64,000 bases of DNA from Parasponia andersonii (taxonomy: Eukaryota > Streptophyta > Magnoliopsida > Rosales > Cannabaceae). Where the stretch lies: positions 686,712 to 750,711 of the forward strand of contig JXTB01000052.1 of NCBI GenBank assembly GCA_002914805.1, given 5' to 3'. The position numbers and the translations under genes are program-made. The notes beneath the pieces were generated by a model. That model saw only the letters and a program-made list of their open reading frames with translations, did not search any database and was not told where the DNA came from. This document shows positions 34,901-47,900 of the stretch, piece by piece; the first letter of the stretch is position 1; every line of letters starts with the position of its first letter.

Positions 34901-37900
34901 TCGCTTTTATTTCTTCATCCATCGCATCTCGCCATTCTTTATTTTGTGTAGCTTCATCAAAGCTTAATAGTTCACAATCAGCAAGGAGGCAAAAGAAAGT
35001 CAAGTCATTTTGATTCTCAGTAATCTCATATATCTCTTGTAAGCTTCTTAATCTTGGTATCATTTCACTTGAACTGCTGCTTGAAGACGATCCTGGTATT
35101 ATTTCTTGATGAGTGCTTGCTATTGATGAAGTAGGTGAGGTAACAGGCTCTTGTAATTCTTCTCTTACTTGCTCTATTCTTCGTTGCTCGCTTTCTTCTT
35201 TAATATATGGTAAGAAGTCATAATTTCCCTCTTGTGTGTGCCATTCCCAGGTGATTTCTTCGTGAAACTCCATATCGCGACTAATAATAGTCTTGCCATT
35301 ACTTGGATTATAGAGCTTGTAGCCTTTTGAGTTAGAGTCGTAACCGATGAAGACAAACTTTTCACTTTTATCATCGAGCTTGGTTTTTTTTTTCATCAGG
35401 CACGTGAGAATAAGCTATGCTTCCAAACACTTTTAGGTGAGAGATTCCAGGCTTTCTTTTGCTCCAAGCTTCTTGTGGCATCTTTCCCCATACGCTTCTT
35501 GTTAGAGAGTGATTTGACAGGTAAACTGCACAAGCTACAGCTTTAGCCCAAAATTCCTTTGGCATTCCTTTGCTCCTGAGCATGCTTCTGACTGTGTCTA
35601 AGATTATTCTATTCTTTCTTTTTATGACACCATTCTATTTGGGAGATCTTGGTACTGTTAAAGGACGGCGGATGCCGTTGTCTTCATAATACTTTTGAAA
35701 CTCGTGGGATGTGAATTCTTCTCCTCTATCGAATCTCATTACCTTGATACTTTGACCACTTTCCTTTTCAACAAGTGCCTTGAACTTCTTGAATTTTTTG
35801 AACACTTCTAATTTCTCTTTCAAGAAATACACCCAAGTCTTTCTTGAAAAATCATCGATAAAGAGGAGAAAGTAGTTAATCTTACCAAGAGAGCTTGGTT
35901 TTATTGTACCACACATGTCGGTATGTATGAGCTCAAGTGGTTTATGGGCTTGAGAATTCGTTTCTCTTGGAAAGCTTCTTCTGAATTGCTTTCCCAATAA
36001 GCATCCTTCGCATAATTGGTCGGGTTGACTGATAAAGGGTAGACCTCGAACCATCTCCTTCTTTGCTAGTAATTCTAGGCTGCCGAAATTGAGATGTCCA
36101 AACCTTAGGTGCCAAAGCCATGATGAATCTTTGTAGCAATCCTTTAGATATTTTGCTACGTCATTTTGAATGTGTAAGAAGAACATTCTATTTCTTGTCA
36201 GTGGCACTTTGGTGATTAACTTGTTTCTATTGTCTCTTAAAGAAAGACTATTTTCTTTCATGTGAATATCATAGCCTTTCTCTAAGAGATGGCCAAGACT
36301 CAAGATATTACTCTTCATATTAGACACATAGTAAATGTTTGGAATAAATTGATGTTCTCCATTTCTCAAGCGTATGAGAATTTTACTTTTGCCCTTTACT
36401 GCTGCCTTGGAATCATCTCTAAATGAAACATTCCTAGTCACCGACTCGTCAAGTTCTACGAACATATCTCTTCTTCCACACATATGATTACTTGCTCCAC
36501 TGTCAAGATACTATATATTTTCTTGGTACCCATTAGTCTCCTTGCATGCTAACAACAACATATCTTCCTGTTGTCTTTTATCTTCGGCATAGTTGGCTCT
36601 TTCTTGCACCTTCTTTGGAGCTCTACATTCGGAAGCATAATGACCATATCTATGACAGTTGTGACACTTGATTTGAGACTTGTCATGCCAATGCCGGGTT
36701 ATCTCTTCCACGACCTCTTGTCAAACTTTCTCGTCTATCTTCATTTTTATAATTGGTGTTGAAGTATCCTCTTCCTCCACTTCCATGTCCACGACCTTTT
36801 CCTTGGCCACGACCTCTTCTACGTCCTCTTCCATTGCCAGAATCTTCTTCTTTCTCTTGGAATTAAGTCCTAAGGAGCTGCTCATTGAAATTTTACATCT
36901 TCTTTTTCTTTTCTTCGTGGGCTTGCAAGAAACCCAAGAGTTTTTCTATCGTCATGACTCCTAGGTCTTTGGTTTTTTTAATGACAGTAATAATATTCTC
37001 AAGTTTTGGATCTAACGATCGAAGAATCTTTTTCATGATCGTAACATTTTCTAGTTTCTCACCATTTCTCTTCATTTGATTTGAAATGGTTAGAACCTTA
37101 GAAAAATAGCCAGAGACTGACTCAGTCTCTATCATGTATAGCAAATCAAACTCTTCTCTTAGAATTTGAAGGCAGACCTTTTTGACCTTTTCTTCTCCCT
37201 TGTATGAAATTTAAAGTTTCTCCCATGCTTCCTTAGCGGAGGTTGTACTTGAGATTTCCTTAAACCCGTCGTCATCTAAGGCTTGGTAGATGTGGAAGAG
37301 AGCTTTTTGTCTCTCTTTTCTGAATCTTTTAGACTATCCTTCTGTGTTAAAGATAGTGTTGCCTCATCTCTTGGCTCTTCGTAGCCATTCTCTACTACTT
37401 CCCACACATCATGTGCTCCAAGGAGGACTTTCATTTTGATAGTTCAATTATCAAAGTTGCTGCCTTGAAGTGGTGGAACTTGAAGAGATGTTAAACTGCC
37501 AATAGCCATAACTCTTAACAGAGCGGGCTTTTGGAAATTTTGGCTGCACAGATAGATCCGGAATGTCGAAAAACCTTCAGATTGACTTGTATATCGACAA
37601 AAGGAAGAGGCACGTTGAGTATCAAGAGGGGGATTTAGTCCTTATCAAGTTATTACCCCAACAATTTAAAACCTTAAGGAATGTGCATAAAGGGTTGATG
37701 CGCAAGTACGAAGGTCCATTTTCGGTACTCAAGCGTGTAGGTAAGGTCTCCTATAAGCTTCAACTCCCTGCCAAGTTTAAGATTTTCCCTGTCTTCCATG
37801 TTAGCATGCTAAAACCCTACCATAGAGATGAGGGAGATCCTTCAAAGGGCGAATCCAAAAGGGCTCCTACTGCGGTGGTAACCTCTTTTGATAAAGAGGT

Positions 37901-40133
37901 AGAGTACATTTTGGCTGATCACTTGATCTACCGACGTGGTGTTCCTAATTATCAGGAATACCTAGTGAAATGGAAGAATTTGCTCGAGGCCGAGGCTAGT
38001 TGGAAGCATGAAGATGCCTTGTGGCAATTCAAAACCCATATCGAGCGGTTCAAAGTTGATGGTGCGACGGGAACATCACAAACTTGAGTGTGGGAGGGTA
38101 TTACGCCCCGTTCGTTTGGCTCTAAAAAATCCAAATGTTGTTGCCCATGGCTCTAAGGTCCTCTATATATACTGCTCACCCATAAAGATTGAGGAAGACC
38201 CTAGAATGTGGTGGACACTTCTATAGTAATCAAGAGAGATCTTGGCCATGCTAGAAGACTCTAGTTGGTGCTACTAAGTCCTAAAAGGCTCTAGAAAAGG
38301 CCGGATGGTACTAATAGGTTGGACGGTCCTAGAAGTTCCTAGAATGACTTAGAAGAGCCAAGATGGTAGGTGAACCTCTTAGAAGGATCTAGACCATGTT
38401 TGTTCTAGAATTCTCTATGTAAATATCTTTGTAGATATTATAACTTTGTTCGAGAATATTCGAGACCCTATGTAAGATCATGCCACTTGGCACGATCATA
38501 ACCCTTGATTGGTTAGGCTTTGCCTATATAAAGAACCCTTTGGGTTCATTTGTTCACAAGTCACATTTGTGAGAGTTCTCAGTATTTTAAGAGTAATACA
38601 AAGCCTTCATTCACCTTACTCTTTCATCTTTACCACTTTATCTCAAAAGCTTACTCTAAGTCCCTTTCTTGAGTATTGGAAGGCTGACTTAGTGCGAGGA
38701 CTGCACTAAGTACCGTACGATTGTCTAGTTTAAGGCTAGGGTAGTGACAGCGTGTTCTGGTTAAAGTCAACGGTCAATTAGTTGGTCAACGGCGCGATCA
38801 AATGGCTCTGATGGCTTGGTCAATGGCTCTGACTTGGCTAAATTCAGTGAGTTGACTTAGTTTGTGGCAGCAAACTTTCGATGACTCGTTCGAACTCCGA
38901 TTGGGCTGATTCTTACGGCAGCATGTTCGTCTTGTTGAGCTCTTCGATTTGATATATAATAGTAGTATGTTTGGAATAAATGGCTAATATCAATCTCAAG
39001 AATTCTTTTCTGATGTGGAAGATCAGTTAAAGCTGCAACCACATAGCATACTTAAAATTTTAAGAGACTCACAATCTGGCTCTGATACCACTTTGTTGGA
39101 AATAGGAGATTTTTAATACTAGAATGGCTAGAAAGGCTAAGAAAGAAACTATAGAGAATTTTGGTGGAAGAGAAGAACTTGTTTTATTATTTGAATTGTT
39201 TCTCTTTTGCTTGATACATAACGGGGGAGGAGCACTTTATTTATACTAATCCAAAGATGATTCTAGATGCTCCATGTAAGCTCCACCACCTAATTAATTA
39301 TACAAAATATAAGAGTAATCTAGCAAATATAAGAATATTCTAGAAACTTGGATATTAAACTATGGGCTATTAGACACACACACTAAAACAAACCAAACTC
39401 ACAACACAAGCACAAATAACTAAACTATAGCCCAATGCGTCACAAAAAAAAAGGTTTATTTCTAACAGCATAGTCTTAAGTACTAAAAAAAAAAGTGAAC
39501 TTGCAGAATTTGATCGCTGGCGGTAGCGACACCACCACCGTAACCCTAACTTGGGCAATATCGCTGTTGCTGAACAACCGCCATGTGTTGAAAAAGGCCT
39601 TAGAGGAACTTGACAGCCAAGTAGGCAAGAGTGGACTTGTCAACGAGTCTGATATCAACAACTTAGCTTACATCCAAGCCATAGTAAAGGAAACGTTGCG
39701 TTTGTACCCTCCAGCGGGGCTCGTAGCTCCACATGTTTTCACTGAAGACTGCACCATAGGCGGCTACCAGGTCAACAAGGGAACTTGGCTAATAACAAAC
39801 CTTTGGAAGATCCAAACCGACCCGATTGTGTGGCCTGACCCATTCAAGTTCATGCCCGAAAGATTTCTCACTACAAACAAAGACGTGGACGCCGTTAGGT
39901 GTCAGAATTTCGAGCTGATCCCATTTGGTAGCGGAAGAAGAGCGTGCCCTGGTAGGTATTTTGCCCTTGAAATGGCTCACTTAACGTTGGCTAGTTTTTT
40001 GCAAGCATTCCAAATCACAACGCCCTTGAATGCTCCAGTTGATATGACCGAAAGCTTTGGACAAACTAATATTAAAGCAACTCCACTTAATGTTCTCATC
40101 ACGCCTCGCCTTCCTGCAGAGCTTTATAGGTAA
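31907..40133 (+). CDS. CYP82-family cytochrome P450 (gene C), TE-expanded intron
   Basis: Exons 31907-32905 and 39507-40133, with a phase-0 intron of 6,601 bp (GTATGT ... TTGCAG). I chose the ATG at 31907 because the upstream in-frame codons have no ATG. Predicted protein 541 residues: anchor about 12-28, [14 protein letters not shown] (48-61), WREIR (137-141), GGSDTT (338-343), ETLR (395-398), PERF (450-453), [10 protein letters not shown] (473-482, Cys480). Exon 2 has one extra residue before the haem loop (VDAVRCQNF against VDLKGQHF in D) and GTWL where relatives have GTRL, mild signs of relaxed constraint. Both frames are open. Whether a full transcript is spliced across the nested retroelement is unknown. 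Closest relative: locus D. Confidence 0.88.
33066..33444 (-). repeat. copia-3 3' LTR with micro-duplicated end
   Basis: The core LTR is 33087-33444. The outer end carries an extra 21 bp that repeats ATGATATGTTGGAAAT, probably created at insertion. Its inner end reads CTAATA instead of CTAACA, next to a CCCCC tract that is the polypurine tract on the minus strand. Confidence 0.8.
33450..37509 (-). pseudogene. copia-3 gag-pol polyprotein remnant
   Basis: The minus-strand ATG at 37509 opens gag ([11 protein letters not shown]). Then come gag [16 protein letters not shown] (about 37080), zinc knuckle [14 protein letters not shown] (about 36670), GAG-pre-integrase [13 protein letters not shown] (about 36115), integrase HTDMCGT and [11 protein letters not shown] (about 35920-35835), [14 protein letters not shown] (about 34405) and RNase [16 protein letters not shown] (about 33910) with [12 protein letters not shown] (about 33675). 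Several stops and at least two frameshifts. It is better preserved than copia-1 and copia-2, with a 282-codon open stretch at 36483-35635. Confidence 0.9.
37593..38749 (+). mobile_element. 5'-truncated gypsy fragment nested in copia-3
   Basis: Plus-strand remnant of the gypsy-1 family: integrase C-terminus and chromodomain ([56 protein letters not shown]; open to the stop at 38087), then a purine tract GTGGGAGGG and a 651-bp 3' LTR (38099-38749). The copia-3 leader stops at 37592 and resumes at 38750. No 5' LTR, gag or RT remains. The chromodomain is better preserved here than in gypsy-1. Confidence 0.85.
39094..39467 (-). repeat. copia-3 5' LTR
   Basis: 374 bp, TGTTGGAAATAGGAG ... TTTATTTCTAACA on the plus strand, adjoining the primer-binding site at 39079-39090. 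Confidence 0.9.
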
Positions 40134-40769
40134 AAGGTCCATTAATAATTTTGTAACAGGGGGAGAAGTTAGGAATAGGTATTTTAGTGGAGGTAAATAG
40201 GTACAATCACTTTTAAAAAAATGTATATATATATATATATATATGCTAAATTACACCTTTCACTTTCGGCTCTTGATAACAAAAAGGATAATTTATATTT
40301 TCATATCAAGTTTGTTTAGTTAAACACTGCTTGATTTTCAAATTTAATATATAATAAATTTATATGTATCCTTCTCAGTCAAATACTACTTTTTTCACCA
40401 TTAAATTTACAAAATACCAGTACAAACTTTCAATATATAAATATATTTAGTAAAGATAAAGATACCAAAAGTTTAAATAAGTGATCGTAACATTATTTTT
40501 AACCACGTAATTTTAAATAGTATAGTTTTATTTTAAAAGAAAAAAATATATGCTACATCCTCTAGAATAAATTTTTAGTACAAGATTTTAGTATTTTTAT
40601 TATTACTCTTATACTATTTAAAATTAATCTTAAACGACAAAAATATTAGAAAGCTTAACTTTATTATTAGAACATCTTTGTCATTGTCATTACTTTCTTG
40701 CTTCTTGTAATACACCTATTTCCTAATATACATATATATATATATATGTGGTTCTCAATCTAAAAATAA

Positions 40770-40930
40770 CTATCCATAATTATTTTTTTAGCCATCATTA
40801 TCTAACAATTACTATAATTTGAGTAATTGAAAAAAATAATACCAATTATTTAGTATTTTTTTTCTTTCATTTTTTACCAGAAAAAGATAGTGTGATAAAT
40901 TTTAATTGGGTGAAATAATTTAGGTAAAAA
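40770..40930 (-). repeat. MITE-like A+T-rich repeat (reverse copy)
   Basis: The reverse complement carries the same ordered blocks as 59935-60165 and 9231-9393: ATTAAAATTTATCACA, then a TGGTAAAAAATGAAAG block, then AATACTAAATAATTGG, then CTCAAATTATAGTAATTG. Diverged but collinear. Confidence 0.45.
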
Positions 40931-41539
40931 AAAAATATATGATAGATTAGTGCCTTATATATAAATATTTTATATTTGCAATTATTAATTAGGTCAAGGC
41001 CCTGTTTAATTAATATTCTTGCTAATAACTTTTCTCATTCTTTGTTTTTAAATTTTTGATTAATTGAAATTATTCTTATTTTTAACTTGAAATAAGTTTC
41101 TTTTTTTGAAAAGGAGGACAAAAGGACAGTAATAATTATTTCAATAGCAATTATTTTAATATATTTTTTTATGAGTTTAAAGGGTTAAAATATCTTTTCA
41201 AAGAAACTAAAGTTTCAATTTTGATCCTAAATTTGTGAGCTTAATCTTATATGATAAGAAAATACAAATTGAATGTTTAATTTGATATAAAAAAAGTGCA
41301 TAGATTTATTTTTTGAAAAAACACTAAAAGTGGTAGATTGTTTTTATATTATTCCAAATTATTAGGAAAAAAATAGTTAAAAAAATATCAACAAACTGCC
41401 TTAGAATAATATCACTCTTTTTGAAGGAAAGAATAACATCAATATAGAGTTAAAACAATAATAATTATTAATTAATTGATATCGTTGATTGACCATTTTT
41501 ATTACTATTATCGCCACATAATGTTATTTTAACAATTTA

Positions 41540-42012
41540 TTTTAAAAAAAAAAAACTAGTTAGTAACATTTTTCAAAATGTCATTATAAATTTATAATAT
41601 GCTTTAGTAACATTTTTAAAAATCTGGGATTTTTTTTTTTTTTTTTTTTACATTTTTAAGATATTTATTTTACTAAAAAAATAGTTTAATGACATTTTTC
41701 AAAATGTTATTATAAATTTATGATATGCTCGAGTAACTTTTTTAAAAAGCCATTGGATTTTTTCTTTATACTTTTAAAATATTCATTTATTTATTTATTA
41801 TATAAATTACTAAGATTTAAAAATGTCACTAGTATAATTTATTAGCATTTAATAAATACCACTAAAAAGGATGATATAATGACATTTCAAATATCACTAG
41901 ATTTTTAATCGGACAGGCATATTTTACATTTTTCATAAATGTCACTAACCATACAAATATGACTAAAAGTAAGTAATAATAAATGTCACGTATAAGGATT
42001 TTTGTTGTAGTT
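41540..42012. mobile_element. CACTA-like element end with subterminal repeats
   Basis: Repeated TAACATTTTTCAAAATGTCATTA and AAAAATGTCACTA-type motifs in both orientations, ending ATTTTTGTTGTAGTTAG, near the reverse complement of a CACTACAACAAAAA terminus. The left end is unclear and no transposase is seen. Confidence 0.4.
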
Positions 42013-43985
42013 AGTCCATTGTATATAGACCGAGAGCACAGAGGGTGAATTAAAGACAAAGAGCAACTAAATATAGACCGAGAGAGCATCAAGAACTTTC
42101 AAGAGCAAACTTTGGAAGAGAGAGGAAGCAACTAGAGGACTCAATGAAGAAATTTTTAGAGTAATTTTTTTTTCCTCTTTCAATGATGTGTTTGATTACT
42201 ATGTCTTTATTTTTTCTCTAATTTAGTTATCATGAGTAAAATTTTATTTTTCTAGGATTTTGATGTAGCCTAACTATGATGCTTTTAATGGTTCTTTTAA
42301 TTTAGTTAATATTTTTTTTTGGCGAGTTTTTATATATGTTCTTAATGCTTCTATTTAATTGGCCACTAAATAAATCATTTATTAATCATAATGAAACCGA
42401 AAGGAGATTTATGTATCTAGTTTATTGGATTGAAAACTATAAATTGCATATAAAGTAGCAATATATTTACGTAATTTGTGTAGTCATTATATCAGTTTTC
42501 GTATATCGTAATGAATTCTTAATTAGTTTACTTCATATAAAAATATAATAGATGAGTAATTAAGAGTATTTTTGCTTGAGCTCGGGAAAGAAAAGTGAAT
42601 AAATTAGAGAATTCCTATTATCAACTAAGAGAATATTTTTAGAGATAGATAATTTAGAGTAGACTAGTTACGGTTAAATTATAACTAATCCAATGTTCCC
42701 TAGTCATATATAATTTTTGAGCGGGTAAATGACTAACAACATCTAATATTCCCTAATTATAAAATTAATGATAAAGATATCTACAATCTAATAATTAACT
42801 TCATATCTAAGGTTATTGGTGTAGGAATTAGTTAAGTTCAAAATTATCCATAATTTCAAGGTGTAATTAGTAATTGATTATTATTCTTCGTAGCTAACAT
42901 CCGGTTTGCTAAATTTATAACAAGATATTTCTCATGTGGACCACTTTATGTGGTAACTGTACTTGAATTCATGAAAATATACCTATTTTAATGGCTGTAT
43001 TATGTCATCAATAGTGTAAGCCCCTACAAATACAAAATCAAATATGAATAAATGTTGTAATATATAGTCGTCAGATATAGTTCTTACTGTAAATAGTTGG
43101 AGTCTGCTGTATATTTATACGAGAGTACGTATCAAGTACTAAACATATTGTATAGCTTTCATCCATTATTTTTTTTTATATTAACTTATAGGGTACAGAT
43201 AAGTTTTTCCGATAAAAAGAGTACAAAAAGTAAAGCCAAAAATGGCATTTTTCCTTTGGCTACGAATTTTTCATTTGAAGGACGACATATGGTATTACTT
43301 ATTAGCATACGGATCCAATTATTAAAAAAAAAGTATAAATCTACCTTTGGATTTTTTCTCGAAATTGTTATATACTACGTTAAATAATATATACTCTTAT
43401 ATGCCCAACTAAATTATTCTTTTCTTTTCTTCTTTTTAAAAAAAAAAAAAGAAAAAAAATTGTGTATTAATTTTCTTTTTCCCACACCACTCCCCAACAA
43501 TATACGCCCATATTATTTTCTTCTCAACCCTCCCTCTTTCCAGGCTTCCACTAGATTCCCTTTGTAATTTATTCATATATTTATATCTTTTTTTTTTTAA
43601 TACTGATTCTCATAAAAAAATTTGGTTGCATGTTACCCCATTTATTAGTTTCAACTACTAACAATTAGCTTTTGAGGTTTGTAAATTTATGCTTATATCA
43701 ATCGATCTTATCATAAATCTTATTATTTAAAATTAAGAATAATTTAAAAAATTGTTACCGTTTTTTTCCCCTTATGAAGTATGAAGCCCGTAAGTATTAT
43801 TTGATATTTGTTAATCAATACTTAATGATTTGTGATCTTACATTATCAATATTGTTTATTTTTAATTTTTGTTCTTTTAAACGGAGGAGGGGACAACCAA
43901 CATGGTTACCCTACTTGTCGTGATTATAGAAACTCTAATCTCGTTCAAGAATGTTCGTCAAAATCTTATAGCATAATCATATGAG

Positions 43986-44443
43986 TGTTGAAAATAAACT
44001 TATTTAAGCCCATAAGAAGTGTTCTAGGCCCATCAATATGAGACCCAATAAGTTGGAGTTAGCCTAAGTGCAAAACTCATAGAAGAAGAATTCCAAGTCC
44101 AAATTGAAGAAGCCTTCCACCAAGAATCTTCTAGTATTAGTTAGATATTAGTTTTTTACATGTGAATTATTTGATTACTTAGATTATTATTAGAAGTGTG
44201 TAGAAGAAAATATGTGTGGCTTAAGAATTTTTGTAATTATTTATTTGTGTGGTTCTCATGTAGTATAAGTACCCCTATTCATTTGAGTTCTAAGTATCAA
44301 GTAAGAAGCAAAGCTTCTAAGAGTGAAGAGAAGAGAGAAAGAAGCATATCTTCTAGTGAGTGAGTGAGCTTGAAGAGTGAAGTTGAGAATTTTTTCTCGT
44401 AAAAATATTTGAGTAAATAATAAAGTTTATTTTATTTCTAACA
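43986..44443 (+). repeat. copia-2 5' LTR
   Basis: 458 bp, TGTTGAAAATAAACTT ... TTTATTTCTAACA, without the 217-bp internal duplication of copia-1. Confidence 0.9.
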
Positions 44444-44913
44444 AAGTGGTACCAAAGCGAGGTTGCGAGTTCTCCTTAAATTCTAAGTATACTCTATGGT
44501 TGCAGCTTTCATTGATCTTCCATATCAGAAAAGAATTCTTGAGACCGAGAGTATTATCTATTTATTCCAAACATACTACTATTACATATCAAATCGAAGA
44601 GCTCGACAAGATGGAAATGTTACCGCAAAAATCAGTCCGAACGAGTCTGAACGAGTTGTCGGAAGTTTACTGTCATAATTGAGTCAACTCACCGAATTAA
44701 GCCGAGTTAGAGCCATTTGACCAAGTCGTTATAGCCGTTGATTGAGCCGTTGACCAAGCCATTGGCCTACGCCATTGACCTGACTGTTGACCAGTGTTAA
44801 CCATTGACCGAGTGTTGATTTTGACCATTAACTTTGACCAAATTGATATACAAGTCAATTTTAAGGTTTTTCGACATTCCGGATCTATCCGTATGTTGAA
44901 ATTTCTAAGAATT

Positions 44914-47900
44914 ATTGCTACCGGCAGTTTAGCATCTCTTCAAGTTCCACTACTTCAAGGTAGCAACTTTGATAATTGGACTATCAAAATGAAAGTCCTT
45001 CTTGGAGCACATGATGTTTGAGAAGTAATAGAGAAATGCTACGAAGAGCCAAGAGATGAGGCAATACTATCTTCAACATAGAATGATAGTTTAAAAGATT
45101 CAAGAAAGAGAGACAAAAAAGCTCTCTTCCTCATCTACCAGGCCTTAGATGACGATGGGTTTGAGAAATTCTCAAGTACAACCTCTGCTAAGGAAGCATA
45201 GGAGAAACTTCAAATTTCATATAAGGGAGAAGAAAAGGTTAAAAAGGTCCGTCTTCAAATCTAAGAGGAGAGTTTGATTTACTACACATGACGGAGACTT
45301 AGTCAGTTTTTGACTACTTTTCAAGAGTTTTAGGCCTTTCGAATCAAATGAAGTGAAATGGTAAGAAACTTGAAAATGTTACAATCATGGAAAAGATTTT
45401 TCGATTGTTAGATCCAAAGTTTGAGAATATTGTTATTTTCGTCGAAGAAACTAAAGATTTAGAAGCCATAATGATAGAATAACTCTTGAGTTCTTTACAA
45501 GCTCACGAGAAAAAGAAAAAGAAGAAGCCAAATTTTAAGGAGCAACTTCTCAAGACACAACTTACAAAGAAAGAAGATAGCCAATATAGCGAAAGAAGTC
45601 AACGTGATTGTGGTAGAGGACAAGCCTGAGGATAAGGACGTGGTACAAGTTGAGGTTGTGGACGAGCTTGGAATCAACCACAGTTATCATATCAGCAATT
45701 TCAAAAGAAGAGAAAGCTCTACAAGAGGTTGTGGTAGAGGTCGAATGAACTCAAGGCCTGAAAATTCTCAAGTTGAATGTTTCAATTGTCACAAGTTTGG
45801 CCATTATGCTAGAGAGTGTAAAATACCCAATAGTAAAATTAAAGAGAAATTCAATTACGTTGAAGAGAAAAAAGAAGAAAATGGCACCGTGCTACTAGCA
45901 TATAACGACAACGGAGAACAAGATAACACATGGTATCTTGACACCGATGTTAGCAATCATATGTGTGGGCATCGATCAATATTCGTAGAGCTTGATGCAT
46001 CAATCAGTGGGAGTATTTCTTTATGTGATGATTCAAAAGTAGCAGTAAAAAGAAAGGTAAAATTCTTATCTGCTTGAAAAATGAGGGGCATCAATTTATT
46101 TCAAATGTTTATTATATACCTACAATGAAAACAAATATTTTGAGTTTGGGACAACTCTTAGAAAAAGGCTATGATATTCACTTGAAAGATTATAGTCTTT
46201 CTATAAGAGATAACAACATTAACTTGATTGCTAAGATGCCTATGTTAAGAAATAGAATGTTCTTATTGAACATTCAAAATGATATAGCAAAATGTCTCAA
46301 AACATGTTACAAGGATTCATCATAGACATGGCATTTGAGTTTCAGGTATCTCAACTTTGGAGGACTAGAGCGACTATCCAAGAAAGAAATGGTGAGAGAC
46401 TTGCTATGTATCAATCATCCTGATCAGCTTTTTGAAGGATGCTTACTTGGGAAGCAATTCAGGAAAAACTTTCCAAAGAGTCGAATTTAAGAGCCCAGAA
46501 GCCATTAGAGTTCGTGCATACAGATATATGCGGTCCTATCAAACCATGTTCTTTTAGCAAGAGCAGTTACTTCTTGCTTTTTATTGATGATTTCTCAAGA
46601 AAGACTTGGGTTTATTTCTTGAAGCAAAAATCAGAAGTCTTTGAAGTTTTCAAGAAATTTAAGGCTGTCGTAGAGAAGGAAATTGGTCTTCAGATCAAAG
46701 CCATGAGATCTGATAGAGGAGGATAATTCACTTCGAAAAAGTTCTAAGAATTCTGCGAAGCAAATGGAATTCAATGACCTTTAACCATTCCAAGATGCCT
46801 TCAACAGAATGGTGTGGTAGAAAGAAAGAACCAAACCATCCTCAACATAGCTCGAAGCATGCTAAAAAGTAAGAGATTACCTAAAGAGTTTTGGGCAGAA
46901 ACTGTTGTAAGTGCAGTTTACTTGTCCAATCGATCTCTAGTAAGAAGTGTATGGGAAAAGACACCACAAGAAGCATGGAGTAGAAGGAAGCCTGAGATCC
47001 CCCACTTGAGAGTCTTTGGAAGTATAGGCCATGTGCATGTGCCAGATGAACATAGAACCAAACTTGATGATAAAAGCGAGAAGTTCATTATCATTGGCTA
47101 CAACACTAACTCCAAAGAATATAAGTTATAGAATCCTAACAATGGAAAAGTAATGATCAGCCGAGATGTTATATTCGATTAAAAAGATGAATGGGACTTT
47201 GATTCTCAAACAAATGACTACAATTTCTTTCCACAATTTGAAGATATGAAAACACTAGTAGAGCAAGCAAGAGAAGTCTATCAAGAGGCTATTATTCCAC
47301 CTTCCTCACCAACATCATCCATTCATGAAGATTCACCTCAATCTTTCTCAACTGAGAGGCATGAAGAACGTACAAGAAGCCTTGAAGATCTATATGAGGT
47401 GACCGATAGACTAGAAAACCTCACTCTATTTTGCCTATTTGCTGATTGTGTACTGGTGAACTTCCAAGAGGTTGTACAAGATGAAAAATAGAGGAATACG
47501 ATGGATAAAGAAGTTAAAGCCACAAAGAAGAATGACACTTGGGAACTATCCACTCTTCCTAAAGGTCATAAAGCTCTCGGTGTAAAATGGGTATACAAGG
47601 TGAAGGAGAATGCCAATGGAGAGGTAGAAAGATACAAAGCAAGGCTAGTTGTGAAAGGCTATAGTCAAAGAGTCGGCATTGACTACGACGAGGTATTCGC
47701 TCTTGTTGCACGATTGAAAACTATAAGACTAATTATTTCTCTTGTTGCTCAGAACAAATGGAAGATTCATCAGATGAATGTAAAATCTGCATTTCTGAAT
47801 GGAGTTCTTAAAGAAAAAGTCTATATCGAACAACCATTGGGTTATGAGATGAAAGGGTATAAAGATAAGGTTTTGAAGCTGAAGAAGGCTCTTTACAGTC

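Larger units (their letters stand above)
33066..39467 (-). mobile_element. Ty1/copia retrotransposon (copia-3) inside gene C intron
   Basis: Minus-strand element. LTRs are 33087-33444 (3') and 39094-39467 (5'). The primer-binding site TGGTATCAGAGC (minus strand, 39090-39079) is the exact initiator-Met type. GCATA flanks both sides (33061-33065 and 39468-39472) if a 21-bp micro-duplication at the low end (TGATATGTTGGAAATA repeated) is included. The paralogous intron of locus D reads CATAGTCTTAAC at this point with no insertion. The element ends about 34 bp upstream of exon 2. A truncated gypsy copy sits in its leader. Confidence 0.92.
40134..43985. other. A+T-rich intergenic DNA after gene C
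   Basis: No gene seen. Holds a reverse-oriented MITE-like repeat (40770-40930), a CACTA-like terminus (41540-42012), (TA)n tracts near 40225 and 40730, and poly-A/T runs. The segment 42013-43985 has nothing I can name. Confidence 0.5.
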
